Of a stretch of 64,000 nt of DNA, positions 53,614 through 61,982 are shown piece by piece. Source of the DNA: Streptomyces collinus Tu 365 (GTDB lineage: Bacteria; Actinomycetota; Actinomycetes; Streptomycetales; Streptomycetaceae); the NCBI RefSeq assembly GCF_000444875.1, contig NC_021985.1, positions 7,150,170 to 7,214,169 on the forward strand. Reading direction: 5' to 3'. Under the pieces are notes generated by a model that did no database searches, had not been told where the DNA came from, and saw only the letters and a program-made list of their open reading frames with translations. The position numbers were made by a program, and so were the translations under genes. The first letter of the stretch is position 1. Every line of letters starts with the position of its first letter.

Positions 53614-54689
53614 CGGGCACGGCCCAGCGGTCCGGGCCGGCGGTGGGCGGGCCGCCGTCGACCGGCCCCCGCCCGGGCGGCGGCCGTACCATCCGGCGCT
53701 CCCCGGTGCTCCGGCTGCTGGCCCGGCCCGAGACCGGCGTCTTCCTCGGCGCCGCGGCCGTCCTGGTCTTCTTCCTGATCGCCGCGCCCTCGCTGCGCCA
53801 GGGCAGCTCCCTGGCCACCGTCCTCTACCAGTCCTCGACCATCGGCATCATGGCCCTCCCGGTGGCCCTGCTGATGATCGGCGGCGAGTTCGACCTGTCG
53901 TCGGGCGTCGCCGTCATCGGCTCGGCGCTCACCGCGAGCATGCTCAGTTACCAGCTGACCGTCAACGTCTGGACCGGCGTGCTCGTCGCCCTCGTCCTCT
54001 CCCTCGCCGTCGGCGCCTTCAACGGCTGGATGGTCGTCAGGACGGGACTGCCCAGCTTCCTCGTCACCCTCGGCACCTTCCTGATCCTGCAGGGCGCCGA
54101 CCTCGCCGTCACCAAGCTCGTCACCGGCAACGTCGCCACCGACGACATCAGCGACATGGACGGCTTCGGCCAGGCCAGACGGATCTTCGCCTCCTCCGTC
54201 GGCATCGCCGGCGTCCAGGTGAAGATCACGGTCTTCTACTGGGTGGCCTTCGCCGCCCTGGCCACCTGGGTGCTGCTGCGCACCAAGTACGGCAACTGGG
54301 TCTTCGCCGTCGGCGGGAACAAGGAGAGCGCACGCGCGGTCGGCGTCCCGGTGGACCTCACCAGGATCTCCCTGTTCACCCTGGTCGGCTTCGGCGCCTG
54401 GTTCGTCGGCATGCACAACCTGTTCTCCTTCGACACCGTGCAGTCCGGCGAGGGCGTGGGCCAGGAGCTGATCTACATCGCCGCGGCGGTCATCGGCGGC
54501 TGCTCGCTCACCGGCGGCTCCGGCTCGGCGATCGGCCCGGTCTTCGGCGCGTTCATGTTCGGCATGGTCAACCAGGGCATCGTCTTCGCCGGCTGGAACC
54601 CCGACTGGTTCAAGGCCTTCCTCGGCGTGATGCTGCTCGGCGCCGTCCTGATCAACCTGTGGGTCCAGCGCACGGCGACGCGGAGGTGA
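53610..54689 (+). CDS. Sugar ABC transporter permease (RbsC-like)
   Basis: A 359-aa inner-membrane protein of the BPD_transp_2 family with eight to ten helices. LPVALLMIGGEFDLSSGV is the conserved early block and GGCSLTGGSGSAIGPVFGAF the late one, as in RbsC/AraH/FrcC. The GTG start at 53610 overlaps the stop of the binding-protein gene by four bases, so translation is coupled. The single permease probably works as a homodimer. Specificity is unknown. Confidence 0.92.
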   Translation: MTGTAQRSGPAVGGPPSTGPRPGGGRTIRRSPVLRLLARPETGVFLGAAAVLVFFLIAAPSLRQGSSLATVLYQSSTIGIMALPVALLMIGGEFDLSSGVAVIGSALTASMLSYQLTVNVWTGVLVALVLSLAVGAFNGWMVVRTGLPSFLVTLGTFLILQGADLAVTKLVTGNVATDDISDMDGFGQARRIFASSVGIAGVQVKITVFYWVAFAALATWVLLRTKYGNWVFAVGGNKESARAVGVPVDLTRISLFTLVGFGAWFVGMHNLFSFDTVQSGEGVGQELIYIAAAVIGGCSLTGGSGSAIGPVFGAFMFGMVNQGIVFAGWNPDWFKAFLGVMLLGAVLINLWVQRTATRR

Positions 54690-54694
54690 CACCG

Positions 54695-55603
54695 ATGACC
54701 GAAGAAGGCAGCGACGCGACCGAGGGCGCCGCCGTCCGGAAAGCCGGGACCGCCCCCGGCCCACCGGTGGCCGAACTGCGCGGCGCGGGCAAGTCGTACG
54801 GCACCGTCCGCGCCCTGCACGGCGTCGACCTCACGGTCCCGGCCGGGCGGGTGACCTGCGTCCTCGGCGACAACGGGGCCGGCAAGTCCACCCTCATCAA
54901 GATCGTATCGGGGCTGCACCGGCACACCGAGGGCAGCTTCCTCGTCGACGGCACCCCGGTGCGCTTCGACAGCCCCCGCGACGCCCTTGACCGGGGCATC
55001 GCGGCCGTCTACCAGGACCTCGCCACCGTCCCCCTGATGCCGGTGTGGCGCAACTTCTTCCTCGGCTCCGAACTGACCCGGGGGCCCTGGCCCGTACGCC
55101 GTCTCGACATCGCGCGGATGAAGGAGACGGCCGACCGGGAACTGCGTGACATGGGCATCGTCCTCGACGACCTCGAACAGCCGGTCGGCACCCTCTCCGG
55201 CGGCCAGCGCCAGTGCGTGGCCATCGCGCGCGCAGTCCACTTCGGCGCCCGGGTGCTGATCCTGGACGAGCCGACCGCCGCCCTCGGCGTCAGGCAGTCC
55301 GGCGTCGTCCTGAAGTACATCGCCGCCGCCCGCGAACGCGGCCTCGGCGTCGTCTTCATCACGCACAACCCGCACCACGCCTACATGGTGGGCGACCACT
55401 TCGCCGTCCTGCGCCTGGGCACCCTCGAACTCAGCGCCGGGCGCGACGAGATCACCCTGGAGGAGCTGACGAACCACATGGCGGGCGGCGCCGAACTCGC
55501 CGCGCTCAAGCACGAACTGGCGCAGGTGAGGGGCGTCGACGTGCACGGGCTCCCGGGCGCGGCGGAGCTCGGCGGGACCGCCGGCGTGACGCCCGGCGGG
55601 TGA
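54695..55603 (+). CDS. Sugar ABC transporter ATP-binding protein, single-domain
   Basis: A 302-aa ABC ATPase with Walker A GDNGAGKS, signature LSGGQRQCVAIARA, Walker B VLILDEPTAAL and the switch histidine in FITHN. CUT2 ATPases are usually tandem duplicates of about 500 aa (RbsA); this one has a single nucleotide-binding domain, like FrcA, so it should dimerise. AGGTG precedes the ATG at 54695, five bases after the permease stop. Last gene of the operon; a strong hairpin follows. Confidence 0.92.
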   Translation: MTEEGSDATEGAAVRKAGTAPGPPVAELRGAGKSYGTVRALHGVDLTVPAGRVTCVLGDNGAGKSTLIKIVSGLHRHTEGSFLVDGTPVRFDSPRDALDRGIAAVYQDLATVPLMPVWRNFFLGSELTRGPWPVRRLDIARMKETADRELRDMGIVLDDLEQPVGTLSGGQRQCVAIARAVHFGARVLILDEPTAALGVRQSGVVLKYIAAARERGLGVVFITHNPHHAYMVGDHFAVLRLGTLELSAGRDEITLEELTNHMAGGAELAALKHELAQVRGVDVHGLPGAAELGGTAGVTPGG

Positions 55604-55667
55604 CCCGGAGGGACACCGGCGCCCGGAGGGGTTCGTTCCGGCGCGGGCCGGGAACCAGCGGGGGCAG

Positions 55668-55702
55668 GCGGGCGTTCCCACATATGACAGGGGAACGCCC
55701 GC
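55668..55702 (+). terminator. Terminator of the CUT2 sugar operon
   Basis: Twelve-nt perfect arms GCGGGCGTTCCC (55668-55679) and GGGAACGCCCGC (55691-55702) flank an 11-nt AT-containing loop. It lies 65 bp after the ATPase stop. Confidence 0.75.
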
Positions 55703-55723
55703 GAGGGACGGGAGGACGACCAC

Positions 55724-55918
55724 ATGACCCAGGGCACCCACCCCCGGCAGACACCTCCGGAGGACACCGGGACGGCCGACCCGGGCCCCGGCCGCTTCAG
55801 CCGGCTCCCCGAGCGGATACGCCCGGAGGACACGGTGGAGACGAAGCCGGCGACCGTGCCGGACCCGGCACGGGACACCTACAACCCCGACGAGTGGCTG
55901 ATCCGGTACTGCGGTTGA
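55724..55918 (+). CDS. Small hypothetical protein
   Basis: A 64-aa protein rich in Pro, Thr and Asp, ending DTYNPDEWLIRYCG, so it has one Cys near the C-terminus. GGGAGGA eight bases upstream of the ATG at 55724 is a good ribosome site. No membrane segment, signal or domain is recognisable. It stands behind the terminator of the sugar operon and is convergent with the dehydrogenase gene. Likely real because of the ribosome site, but its role is unknown. Confidence 0.6.
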   Translation: MTQGTHPRQTPPEDTGTADPGPGRFSRLPERIRPEDTVETKPATVPDPARDTYNPDEWLIRYCG

Positions 55919-55964
55919 CGGTTCCGGCCGGGGCCCCTCGCGGTCCCCGTCCGGGGATCCGCCG

Positions 55965-56969
55965 TCAGACGGCACGCGCCTCCGCGAGCGTCACCGGCCG
56001 GTGCTCCCGCAGGGACAGGGTGCACGCCTCCGCGATCCAGCCGGCCTCCAGCGCGTCCTCGACGGTGCACGGCGAGGGGCGGGTGCCGGCCACGACCTCG
56101 GCGAACGCGGCGAGTTCGGCCCGGTAGGCGGCGGCGAAGCGGTCCATGAAGAAGTCGTGCGGGGTGCCCGCGGGAAAGCGCGCCCCGGGCTCGACCGAGC
56201 GCAGCGGCAGCCGGTCGTCCAGGCCGACCGCGATCGAGTCCGCGAAGCCGTGCAGCTCCATGCGGACGTCGTGACCCCGGGCGTTGTGCCGGGAGTTGGA
56301 GACCATCGCGATCGTGCCGTCGTCCAGGGTGAGGACGGCCCCGGTGGTGTCCGCGTCGCCCGCCGCCGCGATGTGCTCCGCGCCCCGGTTGCCGCCCACC
56401 GCGTACACCTCGGCGACCTCACGGCCGGTCACCCAGCGGATGACGTCGAAGTCGTGCACGGAGCAGTCCCGGAAGATGCCGCCGGAGGCCGCCACGTACG
56501 CGGCCGGCGGCGGCGCCGGGTCCAGGGTGGTCGACCGGATCGTGTGCAGCCGGCCCAGCTCACCGGACCGGACGGCGACCCGGGCGGCGGCGAAGCCCGC
56601 GTCGAAACGGCGGTTGAACCCGATTTGGACCGGCACCCCCGCGTCCTCCACGGCCCGGAGCACCGCCACGCCCTCCGCCATCGTGCGCGCGACGGGCTTC
56701 TCGCAGAACACCGGCACCCCCGCCCGGACCCCGGCCCGGATCAGATCCGGGTGGGCGTCGGTGGCGGCCGCGACGACCAGCCCGTCCACACCGGCCGCCA
56801 GCAGCGCCCGCGGCGAGTCGGCCACCTCGGCCCCGAACCGCTCGGCGGCCGCCTTCGCGGCCTCGGCGACCGGATCGCAGACGACGAGCGAGCCGACGGC
56901 GTCGAGCTTCGCGAGGGTCTCGGCGTGGAAGGTGCCGATACGGCCGAGACCGAGGATTCCGATGCGCAT
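55965..56969 (-). CDS. Gfo/Idh/MocA-family oxidoreductase (inositol 2-dehydrogenase-like)
   Basis: A 334-aa NAD(P)-dependent sugar or inositol dehydrogenase. The nucleotide-binding N-terminus is IGILGLGRIGTFHAETL; the EKP motif VFCEKPVARTM and the catalytic region SGGIFRDCSVHDFDVIRWV, which carries the Asp-His pair, match IolG-type myo-inositol dehydrogenases. The start is the ATG at 56969, 17 bp after the stop of the second dehydrogenase gene, so the two are co-transcribed. The exact polyol substrate is uncertain. Confidence 0.9.
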   Translation of the reverse strand: MRIGILGLGRIGTFHAETLAKLDAVGSLVVCDPVAEAAKAAAERFGAEVADSPRALLAAGVDGLVVAAATDAHPDLIRAGVRAGVPVFCEKPVARTMAEGVAVLRAVEDAGVPVQIGFNRRFDAGFAAARVAVRSGELGRLHTIRSTTLDPAPPPAAYVAASGGIFRDCSVHDFDVIRWVTGREVAEVYAVGGNRGAEHIAAAGDADTTGAVLTLDDGTIAMVSNSRHNARGHDVRMELHGFADSIAVGLDDRLPLRSVEPGARFPAGTPHDFFMDRFAAAYRAELAAFAEVVAGTRPSPCTVEDALEAGWIAEACTLSLREHRPVTLAEARAV

Positions 56970-56986
56970 GGAAGTGCGGCTCCTTG

Positions 56987-58177
56987 TCAGTACGAACCCT
57001 TGGGACAACGACATGTCTGCGCCGACGGCAGGTCGACCCACGCCCCGCTCCGCGCCGACACCACCATGGCGTCCACCGCGGCCGCGCTGCGCACGGCGTC
57101 CTCCAGCGTGGCGCCGTACGGCCGGCTCTCGGCGACGGACCGCAGGAAGCGGTACGCCTCGACCACCTTCAGGTCGTCGTACCCCATCGCGTTGGCCGCG
57201 CCCGGCTGGAACGCGGCGAACTCGCCGTCGCCCGGGCCGACGTACACCGTGCTCACCGGCTGGTCCTGGTAGCCGGTGCCGCGGGCGACCGCCAGTTCGT
57301 TCATCCGGCGGAAGTCCCACGAGACGGCGCCCCGGGTGCCGTGCACCTCGAAGCCGTAGTTGTTCTGCTCGCCGACCGAGACCCGGCACGCCTCCAGCAC
57401 CCCGCGCGCCCCGGAGGCGAAGCGCAGCAGACAGTGGACGTAGTCCTCGTTCTCCACCGGGCCCGGCTCGCCGCCGGCGGCGAGCGCGTGACCGACGCCG
57501 GCACCGGCCGGGCGCGGCCGCCGCGGCACGAACACGGCCGTGCCGGCGGTCAGGGCGGCGATGTCGCCGACCAGGAAGCGTGCCAGGTCGGCGCCGTGCG
57601 AGGCCAGGTCGCCGAGCACCCCGCTGCCGCCCCGCGCCCGCTCGTAACGCCAGGTCAGGGCGGCGTCGGGATGAGCCGCGTAGTCACTGAACAACCGGAC
57701 GCGGACATGGGTGACGGCGCCGATCCCGCCGGAGGCGATCAGGTCACGGGCGGCCTCCACGGCGGGCGCGTTGCGGTAGTTGAAGCCGACCGTGCCCTGC
57801 ACCCCGGCGCGGGCGACCGCGTCGGCCACCGCGGTGGCGTCCGCACCGGTCAGACCCACCGGCTTCTCGATCCACAGGTGCTTGCCGGCCTCGGCCATCG
57901 CCACGCCGATCTCGCGGTGCAGGAAGTTGGGCGCGGTGACGCTGACCGCCCGCACCGCCGGGTCGGCGGCCACCTCCCGCCAGTCACGGGTGGCGGAGGC
58001 GAAACCGTACCGTTCGGCGGCCTCCTCGGCCCGGCCCGGCACCTCCTCGGCGACCGTCATCAGCTCGGGCCGCAGCGGCAACCCCGGATAGTGGTGCGCG
58101 ACCCGGGCGTAGGCCCGCGTGTGCACCCGGCCCATCCAGCCGAAACCGATGACGGCGACCCCGAGCGCACGCACCAT
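56987..58177 (-). CDS. Gfo/Idh/MocA-family oxidoreductase
   Basis: A 396-aa NAD(P)-dependent oxidoreductase, longer than its neighbour. The Rossmann motif is VAVIGFGWMGRVHTRAY, the EKP motif LWIEKPVGLTG, and HSGVLGDLASHGADLARFL-type sequence (here GVLGDLASHGADLARFL) supplies the catalytic His. The family oxidises sugars, inositols or sugar acids. ATG at 58177 sits 43 bp downstream of a palindrome and a TTGACA box. It is the first gene of a two-gene operon with the inositol-dehydrogenase-like gene, and may act on a sugar imported by the CUT2 system next door. Confidence 0.9.
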   Translation of the reverse strand: MVRALGVAVIGFGWMGRVHTRAYARVAHHYPGLPLRPELMTVAEEVPGRAEEAAERYGFASATRDWREVAADPAVRAVSVTAPNFLHREIGVAMAEAGKHLWIEKPVGLTGADATAVADAVARAGVQGTVGFNYRNAPAVEAARDLIASGGIGAVTHVRVRLFSDYAAHPDAALTWRYERARGGSGVLGDLASHGADLARFLVGDIAALTAGTAVFVPRRPRPAGAGVGHALAAGGEPGPVENEDYVHCLLRFASGARGVLEACRVSVGEQNNYGFEVHGTRGAVSWDFRRMNELAVARGTGYQDQPVSTVYVGPGDGEFAAFQPGAANAMGYDDLKVVEAYRFLRSVAESRPYGATLEDAVRSAAAVDAMVVSARSGAWVDLPSAQTCRCPKGSY

Positions 58178-58219
58178 GACAGCCCCTCTGCGGACGGACC
58201 GGTCCTCCACGTCCGGCCA

Positions 58220-58247
58220 CCATGTCCGGACATGGAGGGACTGTCAA
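58220..58247 (-). promoter_or_regulatory. Promoter and palindromic operator of the dehydrogenase operon
   Basis: A perfect 16-bp palindrome CCATGTCCGGACATGG (58220-58235) follows, in the direction of transcription, TTGACA (58242-58247) by six bases, so a bound repressor would cover the spacer and -10 region. The ATG is 43 bp downstream. The candidate -10 (CATGGT, 58219-58224) is weak. Confidence 0.65.
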
Positions 58248-58256
58248 GGAAGCGCC

Positions 58257-58601
58257 TCACAGGGTGATGGCATAGGCCTTGCGCAGCGTCTCGTGCACGG
58301 TCCACGTCGTACGGTCGCCCGCGCGCAGCACCGCCATGTCGCCCGGTCCCACCTCCAGCACCGGGCCGCCCTCGACCTCGATCGTCGCCGAGCCGCTGAC
58401 CACCACGAACAGCTCGTCCGCCTCGGTGTCGGTGACGACGCCGGGGGTGATCTGCCAGATCCCGCGGAGCTGCCGGCCGTCCGCTGACTCCCAGACCACC
58501 TTGCCGGTCACCTCCGGCGTCCCGGAGACGATCTGCGCCGGGTCGAGGGGCTCGGGTTCGAGGTCGGCGTCGGGGATGTGGAGCGCGAAGCTGTGCGTCA
58601 T
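58257..58601 (-). CDS. Cupin-domain protein
   Basis: A 114-aa single-domain cupin of the DUF861/EutQ-like type. The two conserved motifs are GIWQITPGVVTDTEADELFVV and the later GGPVLEVGPGDMAVLRAGDRTTW (both partly visible), forming a small beta barrel. The canonical metal histidines are partly replaced, so it may bind a ligand without metal. It lies just upstream of the operator of the dehydrogenase operon on the same strand; it could be a sugar-processing isomerase-like or sensor protein, but no function is assigned. Confidence 0.85.
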   Translation of the reverse strand: MTHSFALHIPDADLEPEPLDPAQIVSGTPEVTGKVVWESADGRQLRGIWQITPGVVTDTEADELFVVVSGSATIEVEGGPVLEVGPGDMAVLRAGDRTTWTVHETLRKAYAITL

Positions 58602-58732
58602 GGGGGCGAGCCTAGCCAGCGGCCGTGCCGTGCGGGCGTCGACAGTGTGTGCGGCATCGCGCCTGGTGGCAGGACACTTCGTCGGGTCGCGCCGACTGGC
58701 GGCGGGCCGGGGCGCGGGCGATCGTGGGGAGC

Positions 58733-59260
58733 ATGGCTGACTCCGTCGCCGACTCCGTGACGGCCGCCGGCGAGCGGTGCCGGCAGCACGGCACGCGGGA
58801 GGCCGTCCTCTTCGGCGGCGTCTACGGCGCCGTCCTCGCCAGCTCGCTGGTCGCCGCGCTCACCCAGTACGGCCACACCTCCGCCGCCAGCCGCCGCTAC
58901 GACGCCCTCTGGCTGCTGGTCACCGCGTTCGCCTCGGCGCTGGCCCACGGCTACGCGCACTACATCGCCGAGCGCACCCCGCAGCGCCGCTGGGAGGTGC
59001 TGCGCAGCCTCGCCGACGAGTGGCCCCTGGTCATGACCGTGCTGCCGACCGTCTTCCTGCTCGCGGGCGCGGGCTGGGGCTGGTGGCGCCCCAACGGCAT
59101 CGAGTACATCGCGTTCGGCATGAACATCGCGATCCTGTTCGGCCTCGGCCTGTTCACCGCCCGCGGCTCGGGGCGCGGCTGGGTGATGGCCGCCGTGATC
59201 GGCGTGATGGACGCGGCGCTCGGGCTGATCGTGGTGGTGGCCAACGCGTTCATCAAGTAG
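58733..59260 (+). CDS. Four-helix integral membrane protein
   Basis: A 175-aa protein with about four hydrophobic segments: around residues 28-45 (LFGGVYGAVLASSLVAAL), 60-80, 100-120 and 135-170. The motif SALAHGYAHYIAE, with two His residues inside a membrane segment, is characteristic of this actinobacterial family and may bind metal. GGGGAG precedes the ATG at 58733. It is convergent with the TetR gene. No function is known to me. Confidence 0.75.
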   Translation: MADSVADSVTAAGERCRQHGTREAVLFGGVYGAVLASSLVAALTQYGHTSAASRRYDALWLLVTAFASALAHGYAHYIAERTPQRRWEVLRSLADEWPLVMTVLPTVFLLAGAGWGWWRPNGIEYIAFGMNIAILFGLGLFTARGSGRGWVMAAVIGVMDAALGLIVVVANAFIK

Positions 59261-59388
59261 TCGGGGGCGCGGCCGGACCGGCAGGCCGGGGCAGCGAGCC
59301 GGACCTGCAGTCCGGAGCGGCGGGCCGGAGCGGCGGGCCGGACCGGGTGGCGGTACCGTCGGCCGGTCCGGGCGGCGCGCCGCCCGTC

Positions 59389-59967
59389 TCAGCGGCCCGT
59401 GCGCACCCCGTCGAGGGCGATCGACAGGACCCGGTCGCGCTGGGCGTCGGTCTCGAAGGCGGTCGCCGTGATCCCGGCGACCATCCGCAGAAGGTCGCCG
59501 AAGTCCATGTCCGCCCGGGCCGCCCCCGCTCGCTGGGCGCGCTCCAGCAGCGGGCCGCCGGCCGCGTACATGGAGTCGCGGCAGGCCACGAAGATGTCCG
59601 ACTCGTCGTCCAGGGCCTCGCGGACCGCGCGCTTGGTGACCATGTAGCCGGCGAACCGGTCGAGCCAGGCGGTCAGCGCCTCCCAGGGTTCCCGGTCGGC
59701 GAGGTCCAGGGCCGCCGCGCACAGGGCGTTGACGTCGTCGGCGTAGACGGTCTCGAAGAGGTCGCGGCGGGTGGGGAAGTTCCGGTACAGGGTGCCGATG
59801 CCGACGCCCGCGCGGCGGGCGATGTCCTCGAGGGACGCCTCGGAGCCGTGCGCGGCGAAGGCCTCGCGGGCGGCCGCGAGCAGGGCGTCGTAGTTGCGGG
59901 CGGCGTCCTTGCGGTGCGGCCGACGGGTCGCGACGATCTCGCTGACGGGGAACGGCGTGGCCGTCAC
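59389..59967 (-). CDS. TetR-family repressor
   Basis: A 192-aa TetR protein. The HTH is at residues about 28-72 (SLEDIARRAGVGIGTLYRNF), the C-terminal ligand domain follows. GTG start at 59967. It is divergent from an MFS efflux gene, and the 249-bp gap between them contains three related palindromes, so it is very probably the repressor of that pump and of itself. Inducer unknown. Confidence 0.92.
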   Translation of the reverse strand: MTATPFPVSEIVATRRPHRKDAARNYDALLAAAREAFAAHGSEASLEDIARRAGVGIGTLYRNFPTRRDLFETVYADDVNALCAAALDLADREPWEALTAWLDRFAGYMVTKRAVREALDDESDIFVACRDSMYAAGGPLLERAQRAGAARADMDFGDLLRMVAGITATAFETDAQRDRVLSIALDGVRTGR

Positions 59968-60000
59968 GGGTGCCTCCCGGAGGGAATCGTGGAGCGAATC

Positions 60001-60065
60001 GGAGGTGCACCTCCGCTTCAGGTTGAACCGGAGGTGTGCCTCCGTTAGAGTGGAGGGGTACCTCC
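60001..60065. promoter_or_regulatory. Triple TetR operator with embedded promoter
   Basis: Three copies of a GGAGG-N4-CCTCC palindrome: GGAGGTGCACCTCC (60001-60014, perfect), GGAGGTGTGCCTCC (60030-60043) and GGAGGGGTACCTCC (60052-60065). TTGAAC (60023-60028) and TAGAGT (60046-60051), 17 bases apart, form a plus-strand promoter for the MFS gene; the second site occupies its spacer. Confidence 0.8.
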
Positions 60066-60216
60066 ACTTTAGCAGTGCGGGGTGGCACCGCCATGGACGG
60101 ACGCGTCCGGGCGCAGGCCGCCCGCACCCGTGAGCACGGGCCCCGCGCGCCGCGCGCCGCCCGTCCCGAAGACCTCCTTCCCACCCTCCGCGCTCAGATT
60201 CCGGAGAGGCGTTTCC

Positions 60217-61656
60217 ATGCCCCGCTCGTCCTCCCGCTCGTCCTCCCGCCTCACCTTCGCGGTCCTCGCGACCGGTGCCGGCGTGGTCGCCATGCTGCAG
60301 TCGCTGATCGCGCCGGCCCTGCCGACCGTCCAGCACGCGCTGCACACCTCGCAGTCCACCGCGACCTGGGTGATGACCGCCTATCTGCTGTCCGCCTCGG
60401 TCTTCACACCGATCCTCGGCCGCGTCGGCGACCTGGCCGGCAAGAAGCGCACCCTGGTGGCCGTCCTGGTCACCGTCCTCGCCGGCTGCCTGGTCGCCGC
60501 CCTGGCCCCGTCCATCGGCGTGCTGATCGTCGCCCGGGTCGTGCAGGGCGTGGGCGGCGCCCTCTTCCCGCTGTCCTTCGGGATCATCCGCGACGAGTTC
60601 GCCCCGTCCGAGGTCGGCGGCAGCATCAGCAACCTGTCCGCGGTGATCGCGGCCGGCGGTGGGGTCGGCATCGTGGCCGCCGGGCCCATCGTCTCCGCCC
60701 TCGACTACCGCTGGCTGTTCTGGATCCCGGTGGCCGTCGTCGCCGGCACCGTGCTGATCGCCCTGCGCTACGTCCCCGAGTCGCCCAAGCGGGCCGAGGG
60801 GCACGTGAGTTGGCTCGGCGCGGCCCTGCTCTCGGCCTGGCTGGTGGCGCTGCTGCTGCCGCTGAGCCAGGCCGGCCGCTGGGGCTGGGGGTCGGCGAAG
60901 GTGCTCGGCCTGCTCGCCGCCGCGGTGCTGCTGTGCGCGCTGTGGCTGACCGCGGAGGCCCGCTCCCGCACCCCCCTGATCGACCTGCGGGTGATGCGCC
61001 GGCCGTCGGTGTGGACCACCAACGCGACCGCCCTGCTGTTCGGCGCCGGCATGTACGCGATCTGGTCCTTCCTGCCGGGCTTCGTCCAGACACCGGCCGC
61101 GGCCGGCTACGGCTTCGGCGCGAGCGTCACCGAGTCCGGCCTGCTCATGCTGCCCATGCTGGTGGCGATGTTCCTCTCCGGTGTCCTGTCCGGACGGCTC
61201 GAACCGTACGTCGGCGCCAAGGCGTTGCTCACCGCCGGTGCCGCGCTCGGCGCGCTGGCCTGCGGCTTCCTGACCTTCTGGCACGACGCCCAGTGGGAGA
61301 TCGGCGTGGTCGCGGGCCTCTTCGGCCTCGGCATCGGGCTCGCCTTCGCCTCGATGGCCCAGCTCATCGTGGGCAGTGTCCCGCCCGAGCAGACGGGCGC
61401 GGCGACCGGCATGAACGCCAACATCCGCACCATCGGCGGCTCCATCGGCGCGGCCCTCACCAGCGTCCTGGTCACCGGCCGCCTCCAGCCCTCCGGCCTG
61501 CCCTACGCCTCCGGCTACACCCACGGCTGGGCCCTGCTCGCCGTCCTGTGCCTGGCCGCGACCGGCGCCGCCCTCCTCGTGCCGGTCCGCCGCACCGCCC
61601 GCACCGCCGGCCCCGTCGCGGCGGGTACGACACGGGCACCCGCACGCGTGCGGTAG
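60217..61656 (+). CDS. MFS drug-efflux transporter (DHA2-type)
   Basis: A 479-aa transporter with about 13-14 membrane helices. WVMTAYLLSASVFTPILGRV and GDLAGKKRTLV (the MFS signature loop between helices 2 and 3) and RVVQGVGGALFPLSFGIIRD are typical of 14-TM multidrug efflux proteins. The ATG at 60217 follows AGAGGCG. It is divergent from the TetR repressor and preceded by three operator palindromes. Substrate unknown; likely an antibiotic or other toxic compound. Confidence 0.93.
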   Translation: MPRSSSRSSSRLTFAVLATGAGVVAMLQSLIAPALPTVQHALHTSQSTATWVMTAYLLSASVFTPILGRVGDLAGKKRTLVAVLVTVLAGCLVAALAPSIGVLIVARVVQGVGGALFPLSFGIIRDEFAPSEVGGSISNLSAVIAAGGGVGIVAAGPIVSALDYRWLFWIPVAVVAGTVLIALRYVPESPKRAEGHVSWLGAALLSAWLVALLLPLSQAGRWGWGSAKVLGLLAAAVLLCALWLTAEARSRTPLIDLRVMRRPSVWTTNATALLFGAGMYAIWSFLPGFVQTPAAAGYGFGASVTESGLLMLPMLVAMFLSGVLSGRLEPYVGAKALLTAGAALGALACGFLTFWHDAQWEIGVVAGLFGLGIGLAFASMAQLIVGSVPPEQTGAATGMNANIRTIGGSIGAALTSVLVTGRLQPSGLPYASGYTHGWALLAVLCLAATGAALLVPVRRTARTAGPVAAGTTRAPARVR

Positions 61657-61702
61657 GGTTGACCTGCGTGATCACGCGGAACTCCACCGCGTGAGCCCGC
61701 GG

Positions 61703-61779
<77 letters not shown>

Positions 61780-61795
61780 GCTTCACAGCAGGTCG

Positions 61796-61829
61796 GAGGC
61801 CGTTTTCCCGATGACGGGAAGACGGCCTC
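61796..61829 (+). terminator. Terminator of tRNA-Pro copy 3
   Basis: Arms GAGGCCGTTTTCCC (61796-61809) and GGGAAGACGGCCTC (61816-61829) pair with one wobble around a 6-nt loop. It is the counterpart of the hairpin after tRNA copy 1. Confidence 0.8.
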
Positions 61830-61982
61830 GTCCGTGTGCGGACGTGATCGTGCCCGCCCTGTCCGGACGCTCCGGTACACGTCCTCGCGCGGTTCCGGCC
61901 CGAAGGCAGCAGGATGGGATGGGTGGAGGGCCGGACGGCTCCCGCCCGACGGATCCACCCGCGTCCCCGAGGAGGCCCGGTC

